Shown in pieces: positions 38,403 to 46,665 of a stretch of DNA of 64,000 bases (positions within the stretch are counted from its first letter, which is position 1; each line of letters opens with the position of its first letter). The stretch is from assembly GCF_019104945.1 (NCBI RefSeq), contig NZ_JAHRWW010000019.1:26144-90143 (forward strand), in the 5' to 3' direction. Under the pieces are notes generated by a model. It saw only the letters and a list, made by a program, of their open reading frames with translations, did not search any database and had not been told where the DNA came from. The stretch comes from Thermomonas sp. GTDB taxonomy: Bacteria > Pseudomonadota > Gammaproteobacteria > Xanthomonadales > Xanthomonadaceae. The translations under genes were made by a program, and so were the position numbers.

Positions 38403-38438
38403 CCCCTCCTTCCTACAGTATGAGGAAGGAGGGGTTTT
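38403..38438 (+). terminator. Rho-independent terminator
   Basis: CCCCTCCTTCCT (38403-38414) pairs perfectly with AGGAAGGAGGGG (38423-38434) around an 8-base loop, followed by TTTT. It ends the dipeptidyl peptidase gene and separates it from the convergent GST gene. Confidence 0.92.
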
Positions 38439-38441
38439 GCA

Positions 38442-39161
38442 TTAGCGCGGGCCTTGCCCAAACAGCACCTTCTTTTGTTCATCGGTCATGGGTTTGCCTG
38501 CGTCAGGGTTTACCTTGGCTGCAAGTGCATAAGCGCGCTGGGTGGCGGGGCGCGCGGCAATCGCATCGCGCCAGCGGCAGATGTGGGTAAACGGGCTAAG
38601 GTCTAGCGGCGCGGAAGTGTACGAGCCTACCCACGGGTAGCAGGCCATATCGGCGATGCTGTAATTCTTGCCGGTGATAAATTCACGTCCCTCTAGGCGA
38701 CGATCTAGCACGCCCAGCAGGCGCAGCGTTTCGTTGCGGTAGCGTTCGCGTGCATACGGAATCACTTCCGGGGCGTACACGTGGAAGTGGCCGTACTGCC
38801 CGGTCATTGGGCCAAGCCCTGCCATCTGCCAGAACAGCCATTCATCGGTTTCAATCGCTTGGCGTAATTCGGTGCGGGCGTCGGCGTCTTCGTCAACGCC
38901 GGTAAAGCGCCCAGTTTTATCAGAGAGGTAGCGCAAGATCGCGCCGGATTCAAACACAGAAATTGGCGCGCCACCGTCGGCCGGGTTGGCATCCACAATG
39001 GCGGGCATTTTGTTGTTGGGCGAGACTTTTAGAAAGTCAGGCGCAAACTGTTCACCCTTACCGATATTCACCGGCCTGACGGTATAAGGCAGGCCGGTTT
39101 CTTCCAGAAACAGCGTGATCTTGTGGCCGTTAGGTGTGGGCCAGTAGTACAGGTCGATCAT
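38442..39161 (-). CDS. yfcG: Glutathione S-transferase family disulfide-bond oxidoreductase, YfcG-like
   Basis: 239 aa. The N-terminal thioredoxin-like domain begins MIDLYYWPTPNGHKITLFLEE, nearly the same as E. coli YfcG, including the TPNGHK catalytic loop (Thr9, Asn11), then SPNNKMPAIVD and FESGAILRYL for glutathione binding. The helical C-terminal domain has LFWQMAGLGPMTGQ and NYSIADMACYPWV. YfcG reduces disulfides using two glutathiones rather than a Cys. The tail is about 25 residues longer than in E. coli. Confidence 0.88.
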   Translation of the reverse strand: MIDLYYWPTPNGHKITLFLEETGLPYTVRPVNIGKGEQFAPDFLKVSPNNKMPAIVDANPADGGAPISVFESGAILRYLSDKTGRFTGVDEDADARTELRQAIETDEWLFWQMAGLGPMTGQYGHFHVYAPEVIPYARERYRNETLRLLGVLDRRLEGREFITGKNYSIADMACYPWVGSYTSAPLDLSPFTHICRWRDAIAARPATQRAYALAAKVNPDAGKPMTDEQKKVLFGQGPR

Positions 39162-39217
39162 ACGTGCAGCCTCGCTGGCGAAAGCTGCACTCTAGCGCGG
39201 TGTGGCGTAGTGCGGCG

Positions 39218-40681
39218 TCAATGGCCGCCCTGCGCGGTGAGCTGGTCGAGATCGATCCCCTGCTTCTTCAAAATATGCGGCGCGCGTGCGGCGTAGAACG
39301 CCAAATAGGCAAAACACAGTACGCCTACGATATAGCTGGCGTGGATGCCCACCTGATCGGCCAATGCGCCCTGCGCCCAGCTCACCAAGCCGCCACCCAT
39401 GATCATCATAATCAGCAGGCTGCTGCCTTGGTTGGTGTTACGGCCAAGACCGGTGATCGCCAGTGCAAAAATGCAGGGCCACATGGTGCTGCAGAACAAG
39501 CCCACACTAATGAAAGCGGTGACGCTGGTGATGCCGGAAGTGCTCATGCCCACACCCAGTGCGGCGATACCGCACAGCGCAAAATACAGCAGCATGCGCG
39601 CGGGGTTGCCGCGGCTGGCAAAGGTGGCCACCAGCATCAGCACGATCACCAGCGCGTAGCCGTAGAACTGCGCGACTTCATGCTGCGCAATGGCGTTCAC
39701 CGCAAGAAACACGCCGAAGGCAATGTAGGGAAGAATGATCGTCAACATGCGCTTTGCGCTGCTGCCCACGCTAAATGCGCCCGCCGCGCCAGCCCAGCGG
39801 CCAATCATCAGGCTGGCCCAGTACAGTGAGATATACGGCGCGATCTGCGCCGTGGAAAGCCCCATGCCGCCTTGGTCCACAGGAAGTTCAAGATAGGCGG
39901 GCAGGTTGGACACCGTCGTTACCTCCACACCCACATAGACAAAGATCGCCAGCATTCCAAGCACGAGCTGCGGGTAAGCAAACGCCGAAGCCTTGTGCAC
40001 CAGTTTGCCGCTGTCTTGCGCCTCGTCGCTGGCCACCGCTTCAAGATCAATCTTGTTGGGGACGGATGAGAATTTGAAAAACAGCGCCACCAGAATGAAA
40101 GCGGCACCGAGCACGAGATAAGGTGTTTTCACGCTTTCAATGCTGGCGGTGGTGCTACCAGCGGCAACGCTGCCGAAAATGGCGATACTGACCAACAGCG
40201 GGCCAACGGTCGTTCCTAGGTTATTGATCCCCCCCGCCATCGTTAGCCGCTGTGCGCCCGTTGCGGGGTTGCCCATGACGATGGCAAGCGGGTTGGCGGC
40301 GATTTGCTGCAGCGAAAACCCCAGCCCCACAATGAACAGACCCGAGAGCATCAGGGTGAACGAACTGTTATTGGCTGCGGGGATAAACAGCAGCGTACCC
40401 AGTGCAGAGATCAACAGACCCAAGCTAATGCCATTTTTGTAGCCGATCTTATTCAGTACATCGCTGCCTATGGCCTTGGAGACACCGAAGTAGATCAGCG
40501 AGCCCACGGTATAGGCGACATAAAACGCCACGGCCACCAGCTGACTTTGCGACTGGCTTAGGTTAAAGGCCTTTTTGAAGACGGGGATCAAAATATCGTT
40601 GCTAGCCGCAACAAATCCCCAGAAAAAAAACACCGTGATGAGAACGCTAAACTGCGACCAGCGTGTCTGCGGGTGGGTCAT
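39218..40681 (-). CDS. Sugar MFS transporter, FHS (FucP/GluP/NagP) family
   Basis: 487 aa, twelve membrane segments. The FHS signature is clear: WSQFSVLITVFFFWGFVAASNDILIPVFKKAF at the N-terminus, GLGFSLQQIAANPLAIVMG and GAQRLTMAGGINNLGTTVGPLL. These proton symporters import fucose, glucose/galactose or N-acetylglucosamine (NagP in Xanthomonas). Start ATG 40681 (MTHPQTRW) marks the first conserved residue; the longer open frame upstream is not real. A LacI-type palindrome lies 94 bases upstream, supporting sugar-responsive control. Confidence 0.88.
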   Translation of the reverse strand: MTHPQTRWSQFSVLITVFFFWGFVAASNDILIPVFKKAFNLSQSQSQLVAVAFYVAYTVGSLIYFGVSKAIGSDVLNKIGYKNGISLGLLISALGTLLFIPAANNSSFTLMLSGLFIVGLGFSLQQIAANPLAIVMGNPATGAQRLTMAGGINNLGTTVGPLLVSIAIFGSVAAGSTTASIESVKTPYLVLGAAFILVALFFKFSSVPNKIDLEAVASDEAQDSGKLVHKASAFAYPQLVLGMLAIFVYVGVEVTTVSNLPAYLELPVDQGGMGLSTAQIAPYISLYWASLMIGRWAGAAGAFSVGSSAKRMLTIILPYIAFGVFLAVNAIAQHEVAQFYGYALVIVLMLVATFASRGNPARMLLYFALCGIAALGVGMSTSGITSVTAFISVGLFCSTMWPCIFALAITGLGRNTNQGSSLLIMMIMGGGLVSWAQGALADQVGIHASYIVGVLCFAYLAFYAARAPHILKKQGIDLDQLTAQGGH

Positions 40682-40774
40682 GTAGAGGCCTGCTAAAAGG
40701 GGTGAACAAACACCGCTACAGGCCAATATCCCCTTCACCTGAGCGATGCGCGAATGCTCGTTGTACCGAGTGGG

Positions 40775-40788
40775 TGACAACGTTGTCA
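40775..40788. promoter_or_regulatory. LacI/GalR-type operator upstream of the sugar transporter
   Basis: Perfect 14-bp palindrome TGACAACGTTGTCA with the central CG typical of LacI-family operators, in the 180-base gap (40682-40861) between the divergent transporter and uvrD genes. It should be bound by a sugar-responsive repressor such as a NagQ/NagR-type protein, whose gene is not in the window. Nothing else is supported in the gap. Confidence 0.6.
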
Positions 40789-40861
40789 ATAGGCTGCAAA
40801 CGTAATCATCATGGAATGATGTTGAAACCCGCAGCTGCGGCAGTCCCGGTAAAATGCCCAG

Positions 40862-43048
40862 ATGGATGTTTCTCACCTTATCGACGGCCTGAATGCCGCG
40901 CAGCGCGAAGCGGTTACCGCAGAACCCGGCCATTACTTGGTGCTCGCCGGGGCGGGGTCTGGAAAAACGCGTGTACTCACGCATCGTATTGCTTGGCTGC
41001 ATGAAGTGTTCGGCGTGCCGCTGCACGGTATTTTGGCGGTGACCTTCACCAATAAAGCTGCTGGTGAAATGCGTGGGCGTATTGCCTTGCAGTTGGGCGG
41101 CGCACCGCGTGGCGCGTGGATTGGCACCTTTCACGGCATTGCCCACCGCCTGCTACGCCTGCACTGGCAAGAAGCCAAATTGCCGGAAGGGTTTCAGGTA
41201 CTTGATAGCGATGACCAACTGCGCCTGGTAAAGCGTGTGGTGCAGCAGTTAGAGCTTGACGATAGCCAGTTCCCGCCGCGCCAGATTCTTTGGTGGATCA
41301 ACGCGCAAAAAGACGAGGGGCGCCGCCCGCAACATATCCAGCCCGCACCGCACGACCCATGGGGCGATGTGCTGCTGCGTGCCTATATCGCCTATCAAGA
41401 GCGCTGCGAGCGTGCGGGCTTGGTCGATTTTGCTGAGTTACTGCTGCGCGCACACGAGTTGCTGCGCGACAACCCGGCGCTGCTATCGCACTACCGGCAT
41501 CGTTTTGGGCAAATTCTGGTGGATGAGTTTCAAGACACCAACGCCATTCAATACGGTTTCATTCGCTTGCTGGCGGGCGATAGTGGGCAAGTATTTGTGG
41601 TGGGTGATGACGATCAAGCCATCTACGGCTGGCGCGGCGCTAAGGTGGAAAACGTACAACGCTTTCTGCGCGATTTTGCAGGTGCAAAAACCATTCGTTT
41701 GGAGCAGAACTACCGTTCCACCAGCACCATTTTGAATGCGGCCAATGCGGTGATCGCCAATAATGAAGATCGGTTAGGCAAGAAGTTGTGGACCGACGCT
41801 GGCGAAGGCGAGCAAATTGATCTGTACGCGGCCTATAGCGAGATGGACGAAGCCGCATACGTGGTGGACCGTATCGCGCAATGGGTGCGCGAAGGCGGCA
41901 GCCGCAGCGATGCGGCGATTCTGTATCGCAGTAATGCACAGTCGCGCGCGTTCGAAGAAGAGCTACTCAAGCGACAGATGCCATACCGTGTGTATGGCGG
42001 TATGCGCTTTTTCGAGCGCGCTGAAATCAAAGATACGCTGGCCTATTTGCGCCTAATGGCGAACCGTGACGACGACGCTGCGTTTGAGCGTGCGGTGAAT
42101 ACGCCCACGCGCGGCATCGGTGAGCGCACGCTGGACGAAGTGCGCCGTACCGCACGCGAACATGCAGAATCACTATGGCGCGCCGCACAGCGCTTGCGTG
42201 AAATGTCCACGCTCAGCGCGCGTGCGCGCAACGCATTGGGCGGTTTTGCACAGCTAATCGACGGACTAATGGAAGAAGTCAGCGAGCTTCCATTGGCGGA
42301 GAAAATCGACCACGCGTTGGCTCGCTCTGGGCTGCGTCTGCACTACGAAAAAGAATCGCAGGGACAGCTGGATTCGCGCACCGATAACCTTGATGAACTG
42401 GTATCGGTGGCTAGCCGTTTTGTGCGTGGCGACGAAGAAGATGCAGCGGCCATGCCCGAGCTGGTGGCATTTCTTGCCTATGCCGCGTTGGAGGCGGGCG
42501 AGGGGCAAGCGCAGGCCGATGAAGACAGCGTGCAACTGATGACTTTGCACAGCGCGAAAGGGCTGGAGTTTCCGCTGGTCTTTATGGTGGGTCTGGAGGA
42601 AGGCTTATTCCCCAGCAACCGTGCCAACGAAGAGCCAGGGCGCATGGCCGAAGAGCGTCGCCTAGCCTACGTGGGCATTACTCGTGCGCGGCAGAACCTA
42701 GTGCTGTGTCACGCCGAATCGCGGCGCATTTACGGCAGCGATGTGTACGGCTTGCCGTCGCGGTTTTTGCGCGAGATTCCAAGTGCACTGCTGCGCGATA
42801 TTCGCCCGAAGCCGCAGCCAAGTTTCAGCGCGCGTGGGTTCTCCGCTGCACCTTCGCGCAGCGCAGGACACGCATCTCTTGAAACGCCGCCGATCAAACT
42901 TGGGGCGAATGTGCGCCACGCAAAGTTTGGCGCAGGTGTTGTCACCGACGTTGAAGGAAGTGGTGCCCACGCCCGCGTGCAGGTGAACTTTGATGATGTC
43001 GGCAGCAAATGGCTGGTGCTGGCGTATGCGAATTTGGAGCTGGTATGA
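40862..43048 (+). CDS. uvrD: DNA helicase II UvrD
   Basis: 728-aa superfamily 1A 3'-5' helicase of nucleotide-excision and mismatch repair. Motifs: Q motif LNAAQREAV, Walker A GAGSGKT (30-36), Ib AVTFTNKAAGEMRGRI, Walker B LVDEFQDTN, GDDDQAIYGWRGA, QNYRST, TLHSAKGLEFP and VGITRARQNL. The C-terminus ends with a Tudor-like KFGAGVVTDVEGSGAHARVQVNF unit that contacts RNA polymerase in E. coli. Its stop overlaps the galE start by 4 bases, tying it to the operon that follows. Confidence 0.96.
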   Translation: MDVSHLIDGLNAAQREAVTAEPGHYLVLAGAGSGKTRVLTHRIAWLHEVFGVPLHGILAVTFTNKAAGEMRGRIALQLGGAPRGAWIGTFHGIAHRLLRLHWQEAKLPEGFQVLDSDDQLRLVKRVVQQLELDDSQFPPRQILWWINAQKDEGRRPQHIQPAPHDPWGDVLLRAYIAYQERCERAGLVDFAELLLRAHELLRDNPALLSHYRHRFGQILVDEFQDTNAIQYGFIRLLAGDSGQVFVVGDDDQAIYGWRGAKVENVQRFLRDFAGAKTIRLEQNYRSTSTILNAANAVIANNEDRLGKKLWTDAGEGEQIDLYAAYSEMDEAAYVVDRIAQWVREGGSRSDAAILYRSNAQSRAFEEELLKRQMPYRVYGGMRFFERAEIKDTLAYLRLMANRDDDAAFERAVNTPTRGIGERTLDEVRRTAREHAESLWRAAQRLREMSTLSARARNALGGFAQLIDGLMEEVSELPLAEKIDHALARSGLRLHYEKESQGQLDSRTDNLDELVSVASRFVRGDEEDAAAMPELVAFLAYAALEAGEGQAQADEDSVQLMTLHSAKGLEFPLVFMVGLEEGLFPSNRANEEPGRMAEERRLAYVGITRARQNLVLCHAESRRIYGSDVYGLPSRFLREIPSALLRDIRPKPQPSFSARGFSAAPSRSAGHASLETPPIKLGANVRHAKFGAGVVTDVEGSGAHARVQVNFDDVGSKWLVLAYANLELV

Positions 43049-44049
43049 GGGTGCTTGTCACCGGTGGTGCGGGCTATGTCGGCGCGCATGCCAGCGTGGC
43101 ATTGCAGCAGGCTGGGCATGAAGTTGTTGTACTTGATAATTTGAGCCGAGGTTGTCGCGCAACACTGGATGGTATTGCTGCTATCAGCGGTCAGCAGCCA
43201 CTCTTTGTGCAGGGTGATCTGCGTGACGGTGCGCTGCTGCGGCGGTTGCTGCGAGAGCAGGCGATCGAGGCGGTGTTGCATTTCGCTGCGTTAAAGGATG
43301 TGTCTGAGTCCTGCCAGCAGCCGCTACACTATTACGACAACAACGTCGGCGGCACGCTTAGCCTACTTCAGGCAATGATGAGTGAAGGGGTGACGCGAAT
43401 TGTATTCAGTTCGTCAGCGGCAGTTTACGGCCATGCTACTGCCGTACCTACGCCGGAGTCTGCCCCCTTTCTTGCTACGCATCCTTATGGCCACAGCAAG
43501 CAAGTCTGCGAGCAAATGCTATTGGATGCGGCTGTTACAGGAGGCCTGCAGGCAGCAGTCTTGCGCTACTTCAATCCGGTTGGTGCACACCCATCGGCAA
43601 TGATTGGAGATATGGCGGCGGCGTCTAATTTGCTACCGCAGATCGCACGAGTGGCTGCTGGCCTGCAGCCGTATTTGCAGGTGCACGGGCAAGACTACCC
43701 AACGCCCGACGGTACAGGTGTGCGCGATTATGTGCATGTACTCGATATCGCGGATGCGCATGTGCAGGCGCTACTGCAATTGGTTCGATGCGCAGGTAGT
43801 TTTACCTTGAACCTTGGTCGCGGCGCAGGCCTTAGTGTGCTGCAGCTGGTGACGGCGTTCGAGCGCGCTAGTGGGCGTGCTGTACCGCTACGATTTGTGC
43901 CTCGGCGAGCGGGTGATGTTGCAATCAGCTGCGCTGATCCGGCGAATGCGGAAGTACTGCTGGGCTGGCGCGCCATGTTGGGGCCGCAGCGTATGTGTGA
44001 GGACGCTTGGCGCTGGCAGCAGCATAGGCCCGTGCGCGTGGTCAATTAG
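43045..44049 (+). CDS. galE: UDP-glucose 4-epimerase
   Basis: 334 aa, extended SDR enzyme interconverting UDP-glucose and UDP-galactose (or the N-acetyl forms). NAD motif TGGAGYVGAH (6-15), catalytic Ser123 region VFSSSAAVYG, and Tyr148/Lys152 in YGHSK. RYFNPVGAHPSAMIGD and PDGTGVRDYVHVLDIADAH are GalE hallmarks. ATG 43045 overlaps the uvrD stop (ATGA). It starts 13 bases upstream of the first APE gene, so it may supply a sugar donor for the pigment or for lipopolysaccharide; which one is inference. Confidence 0.93.
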   Translation: MRVLVTGGAGYVGAHASVALQQAGHEVVVLDNLSRGCRATLDGIAAISGQQPLFVQGDLRDGALLRRLLREQAIEAVLHFAALKDVSESCQQPLHYYDNNVGGTLSLLQAMMSEGVTRIVFSSSAAVYGHATAVPTPESAPFLATHPYGHSKQVCEQMLLDAAVTGGLQAAVLRYFNPVGAHPSAMIGDMAAASNLLPQIARVAAGLQPYLQVHGQDYPTPDGTGVRDYVHVLDIADAHVQALLQLVRCAGSFTLNLGRGAGLSVLQLVTAFERASGRAVPLRFVPRRAGDVAISCADPANAEVLLGWRAMLGPQRMCEDAWRWQQHRPVRVVN

Positions 44050-44062
44050 GGCGATAGTGGAA

Positions 44063-44800
44063 ATGATCAATTTCAGTGTAGTGGATTGGGCTGCATGGGC
44101 GCCCGGATTGGAAACGCGTGAGGCGTGGTTGGCATGGGCGCAAGCTGCGGGTGAGCAGGCTCCGCAGGGCGCGCAAGCACCTTCTTTGTTGGAGGTGCCA
44201 GCCATGCAGCGACGGCGTATTGATCGACTGGGGCGGATGGCGATACAAGCGGCGTGGTGGTGCGCGAGGGCTGATGCTGACGGCGTGCCGTTGGTATTTG
44301 CCTCGCGGCACGGTGATGTCGTGCGTTCGTTGAGCCTGCTGGATCAACTGGCAACAGGTGAACCAATGTCGCCAACTCAGTTTGGACTGTCGGTGCATAA
44401 CGCGACTGCAGCACTGTATTCGATTCTGCGCGGTGAGCGCGGCAATTACCTCGCACTGGCGGCTGGGCGTGCTACAGCGGAGGCGGCGCTGATTGAGGCT
44501 GCAGGGTTGCTCGCCGATGGTGCACCAGAAGTGCAGCTGGTGGTTTTTGATGCGCCGCTGCCAGAAGCTTATGCCGATTACATTGATGAGGCGGAGGCTA
44601 GTTATGCTTGGAGCTGGCGAGTGCAGGCTGCTGCCAAGGAGGGAGCGCTAGCGCTGCACTGGCAGGCGGATGCGAGTATGGCGAAAGCCTCTTCGCTTCC
44701 TAGTGGGCTGGCACCGATGCGTTTCCTGCTATCTGGCATGGCACTGCATGAAAACTGTGTCGATGGCTTGCGCTGGCGATGGTCGCGTCGCGCCATATGA
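44063..44800 (+). CDS. Short ketosynthase-like chain-length factor of the APE cluster
   Basis: 245 aa, beta-ketoacyl-synthase N-terminal-like (Ketoacyl-synt_2 type), much shorter than a full ketosynthase (about 400). It has MQRRRIDRLGRMAIQAAWWCA, FASRHGDVVRSLSLLDQLATGEPMSPTQFGLSVHNA and LALAAGRATAEAALIEAAGLL. The last motif is where ketosynthases carry the active Cys (usually AC-S); here it is AAGRA, so it should not condense by itself. Such proteins act as partners that set chain length. Start ATG 44063 (GTG 44057 possible). Overlaps the next gene. Confidence 0.82.
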   Translation: MINFSVVDWAAWAPGLETREAWLAWAQAAGEQAPQGAQAPSLLEVPAMQRRRIDRLGRMAIQAAWWCARADADGVPLVFASRHGDVVRSLSLLDQLATGEPMSPTQFGLSVHNATAALYSILRGERGNYLALAAGRATAEAALIEAAGLLADGAPEVQLVVFDAPLPEAYADYIDEAEASYAWSWRVQAAAKEGALALHWQADASMAKASSLPSGLAPMRFLLSGMALHENCVDGLRWRWSRRAI

Positions 44801-45597
44801 GTGGGGTCGCTGCTTCTGGCCTGTGGGTGTACTGCAGTCGCTTTTGGCGGGTGCTGGCGACTGGGCTCAGCTTTTTGGCTTTTGGGATAGGGGGCGTCTT
44901 GCTCGGCGTGCTGGCCTTTCCCTTGATTGACCTCTTTGTCCTCGACCGCATCGTGCGTAGGCGTTGGTCGCGACGCTTGGTGCAGATCAGCTTTGCCTTC
45001 CATTTTGAGTTGATGCGCAGGCTTGGTGTGCTGACCTATGAAGTGCGGGGGCGCGAGCGGCTGGCGCGTAACGGGCTGCTGATTCTTGCCAATCATCCCA
45101 CCTTAATTGACGTTGTGCTGCTGGTTTCGCTGCTGCCCAATGCCGACTGCGTGGTCAAGTCTTCCTTGGCGCGCAACCTATTTACTCGCGGGCCGGTGCG
45201 TGCGGCTGGATATGTTTGCAATGACGATAGCGTTGGATTGATCGACGACTGCATTGCTGCAGTGCGCCGCGGGGGGAATCTGGTGATTTTTCCAGAAGGC
45301 ACTCGAAGTTCGCGGCAAGGGCCTTTGCGCTTACAGCGCGGGGCGGCCAATATCGCGATTCGCGGGCGTTTGGATATTACCCCAATCCGATTAAGTTGCT
45401 CGCCAATGACATTAGGAAAAGGAGAGCAGTGGTACAATGTCCCGCTGAGGCGGTTTCACATAATCGCCGAGGTTGGCCACGATATTGCAGTTGCACCGTA
45501 TCTCGACGATGCGCGTGGCGAGGCGATGGCAGCACGGCGGCTAACCGAAGATTTAGCCAATTACTTTCGTGATGGGACATTGCGTGCAAGCTCTTGA
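44797..45597 (+). CDS. 1-acylglycerol-3-phosphate acyltransferase-like acyltransferase (PlsC fold), APE cluster
   Basis: 266 aa. A membrane segment near residues 20-50 (GLSFLAFGIGGVLLGVLAFPLIDLFVL) precedes the acyltransferase domain. Block I is ANHPTLIDVVLL, where the usual NHxxxxD reads NHPTLID, and block III is IFPEGTRSSRQG. In APE clusters such enzymes are thought to load the polyene onto a lipid or glycolipid. ATGA overlap with the gene before; the downstream ACP start lies within its last codons. Confidence 0.85.
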   Translation: MSGVAASGLWVYCSRFWRVLATGLSFLAFGIGGVLLGVLAFPLIDLFVLDRIVRRRWSRRLVQISFAFHFELMRRLGVLTYEVRGRERLARNGLLILANHPTLIDVVLLVSLLPNADCVVKSSLARNLFTRGPVRAAGYVCNDDSVGLIDDCIAAVRRGGNLVIFPEGTRSSRQGPLRLQRGAANIAIRGRLDITPIRLSCSPMTLGKGEQWYNVPLRRFHIIAEVGHDIAVAPYLDDARGEAMAARRLTEDLANYFRDGTLRASS

Positions 45598-45841
45598 GTC
45601 TGAAATTAAACAACTAATTATTTCCGCGCTGTCACTGGAAGGTGTTTCGGAAAACGATATTGATGCCAGCGCGCCGCTCTTCGGAGAAGGTCTAGGCTTG
45701 GACTCAATCGATGCGTTGGAATTGGGGTTGGCGCTGCAGAAGCGCTATGGCCTGACCTTGGCCGCCGATTCGCAGGAAACGCGCCAGCACTTTTCCAGCG
45801 TCGGTGCACTGGCCAAGCTGGTGGCGGCGCAGCAGGCTTAA
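45572..45841 (+). CDS. Acyl carrier protein 1, APE cluster
   Basis: 89 aa from ATG 45572 (a GTG at 45584, VQALESEIK, is another likely start). The phosphopantetheine site is Ser45 in GLGLDSIDALELG. Acidic helices and length fit a free-standing ACP. Its start overlaps the acyltransferase gene. It should carry the growing polyene or the aryl starter. Confidence 0.9.
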   Translation: MGHCVQALESEIKQLIISALSLEGVSENDIDASAPLFGEGLGLDSIDALELGLALQKRYGLTLAADSQETRQHFSSVGALAKLVAAQQA

Positions 45842-45852
45842 GGAGCACGGAC

Positions 45853-46104
45853 ATGACCAAAGACGAACTGTTCGAGCGGATCAAGAGCATCCTGCAAAAC
45901 ACCTTTGAAATTGACCCGGCGCGTGTGACCAAAGACGCGCAGCTGTATGCCGATTTGGATATCGATAGCATCGACGCGGTGGATCTGATTGTTCAGCTCA
46001 AACCCCTCCTTGGTGGCAAGCTGCAGCCTGAGGCTTTCAAATCGGTACGCACGGTGCAGGATGTCGTTGACGTGCTGCACGGGCTCATTCGCGAAGCGGC
46101 TTAA
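45853..46104 (+). CDS. Acyl carrier protein 2, APE cluster
   Basis: 83 aa. Phosphopantetheine attachment Ser39 lies in DLDIDSIDAVDLIVQL. AAGGAG starts 14 bases before the ATG. It differs markedly from the neighbouring ACP, which suggests distinct jobs, for example starter loading and chain extension. APE clusters usually have two ACPs. Confidence 0.92.
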   Translation: MTKDELFERIKSILQNTFEIDPARVTKDAQLYADLDIDSIDAVDLIVQLKPLLGGKLQPEAFKSVRTVQDVVDVLHGLIREAA

Positions 46105-46113
46105 ATTACCGGC

Positions 46114-46665
46114 GTGAACGCGATCATGGGCAAGCTGCTGTTGGTCGCGCTGTCGTTGAGCTATCCGCTGTTGGTCTATTTCAGTCTTGGTCGTTTTGAA
46201 CCGCGCTGGCTGTCGCTACTCCTGTTTGCACTGGCGCTGCTGCGCGCGCTGGGTACGGGTGAGCGGCACTGGCGCTGGGTCGCAACAATCACCGGCGCGC
46301 TCGCATGTTGGGCGCTGCTGGGTAATGCAGCGCTGCCACTCAAGCTGTATCCCGTGTTGGTGAATATCGGCCTGCTGCTGTTGTTTGGTCTTAGTCTGCG
46401 TTTTGGCCCGCCACTTGTTGAGCGTTTGGCTCGACTGCGCGAGCCTGAGTTGCCACAAGAGGCCGTTGCCTATACCCGCCGCGTCACCCAAGTGTGGTGT
46501 GGTTTTTTTGTATTGAATGGTGGTATTGCCTTGGTTACCGCACTGTGGGCCAGTGAGCAAGTATGGGCGTTGTATAACGGCCTAATTGCCTATGCTTTGA
46601 TCGGCGCACTGTTTGCTGGCGAGTGGCTGTTGCGGCAGCGGCTGCGGGCGCGTCTGCATGGCTGA
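46114..46665 (+). CDS. Membrane protein of the APE cluster (COG4648-like)
   Basis: 183 aa, GTG start at 46114 or ATG 46126. Five to six hydrophobic segments (LLLVALSLSYPLLVYFSLG, LSLLLFALALLRAL, LYPVLVNIGLLLLFGLSLRFG, WALYNGLIAYALIGALFAGEWL). Such a small membrane protein of COG4648 type is regularly found in APE clusters, where its function is unknown. The next gene begins inside its last 8 bases. Confidence 0.75.
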   Translation: MNAIMGKLLLVALSLSYPLLVYFSLGRFEPRWLSLLLFALALLRALGTGERHWRWVATITGALACWALLGNAALPLKLYPVLVNIGLLLLFGLSLRFGPPLVERLARLREPELPQEAVAYTRRVTQVWCGFFVLNGGIALVTALWASEQVWALYNGLIAYALIGALFAGEWLLRQRLRARLHG

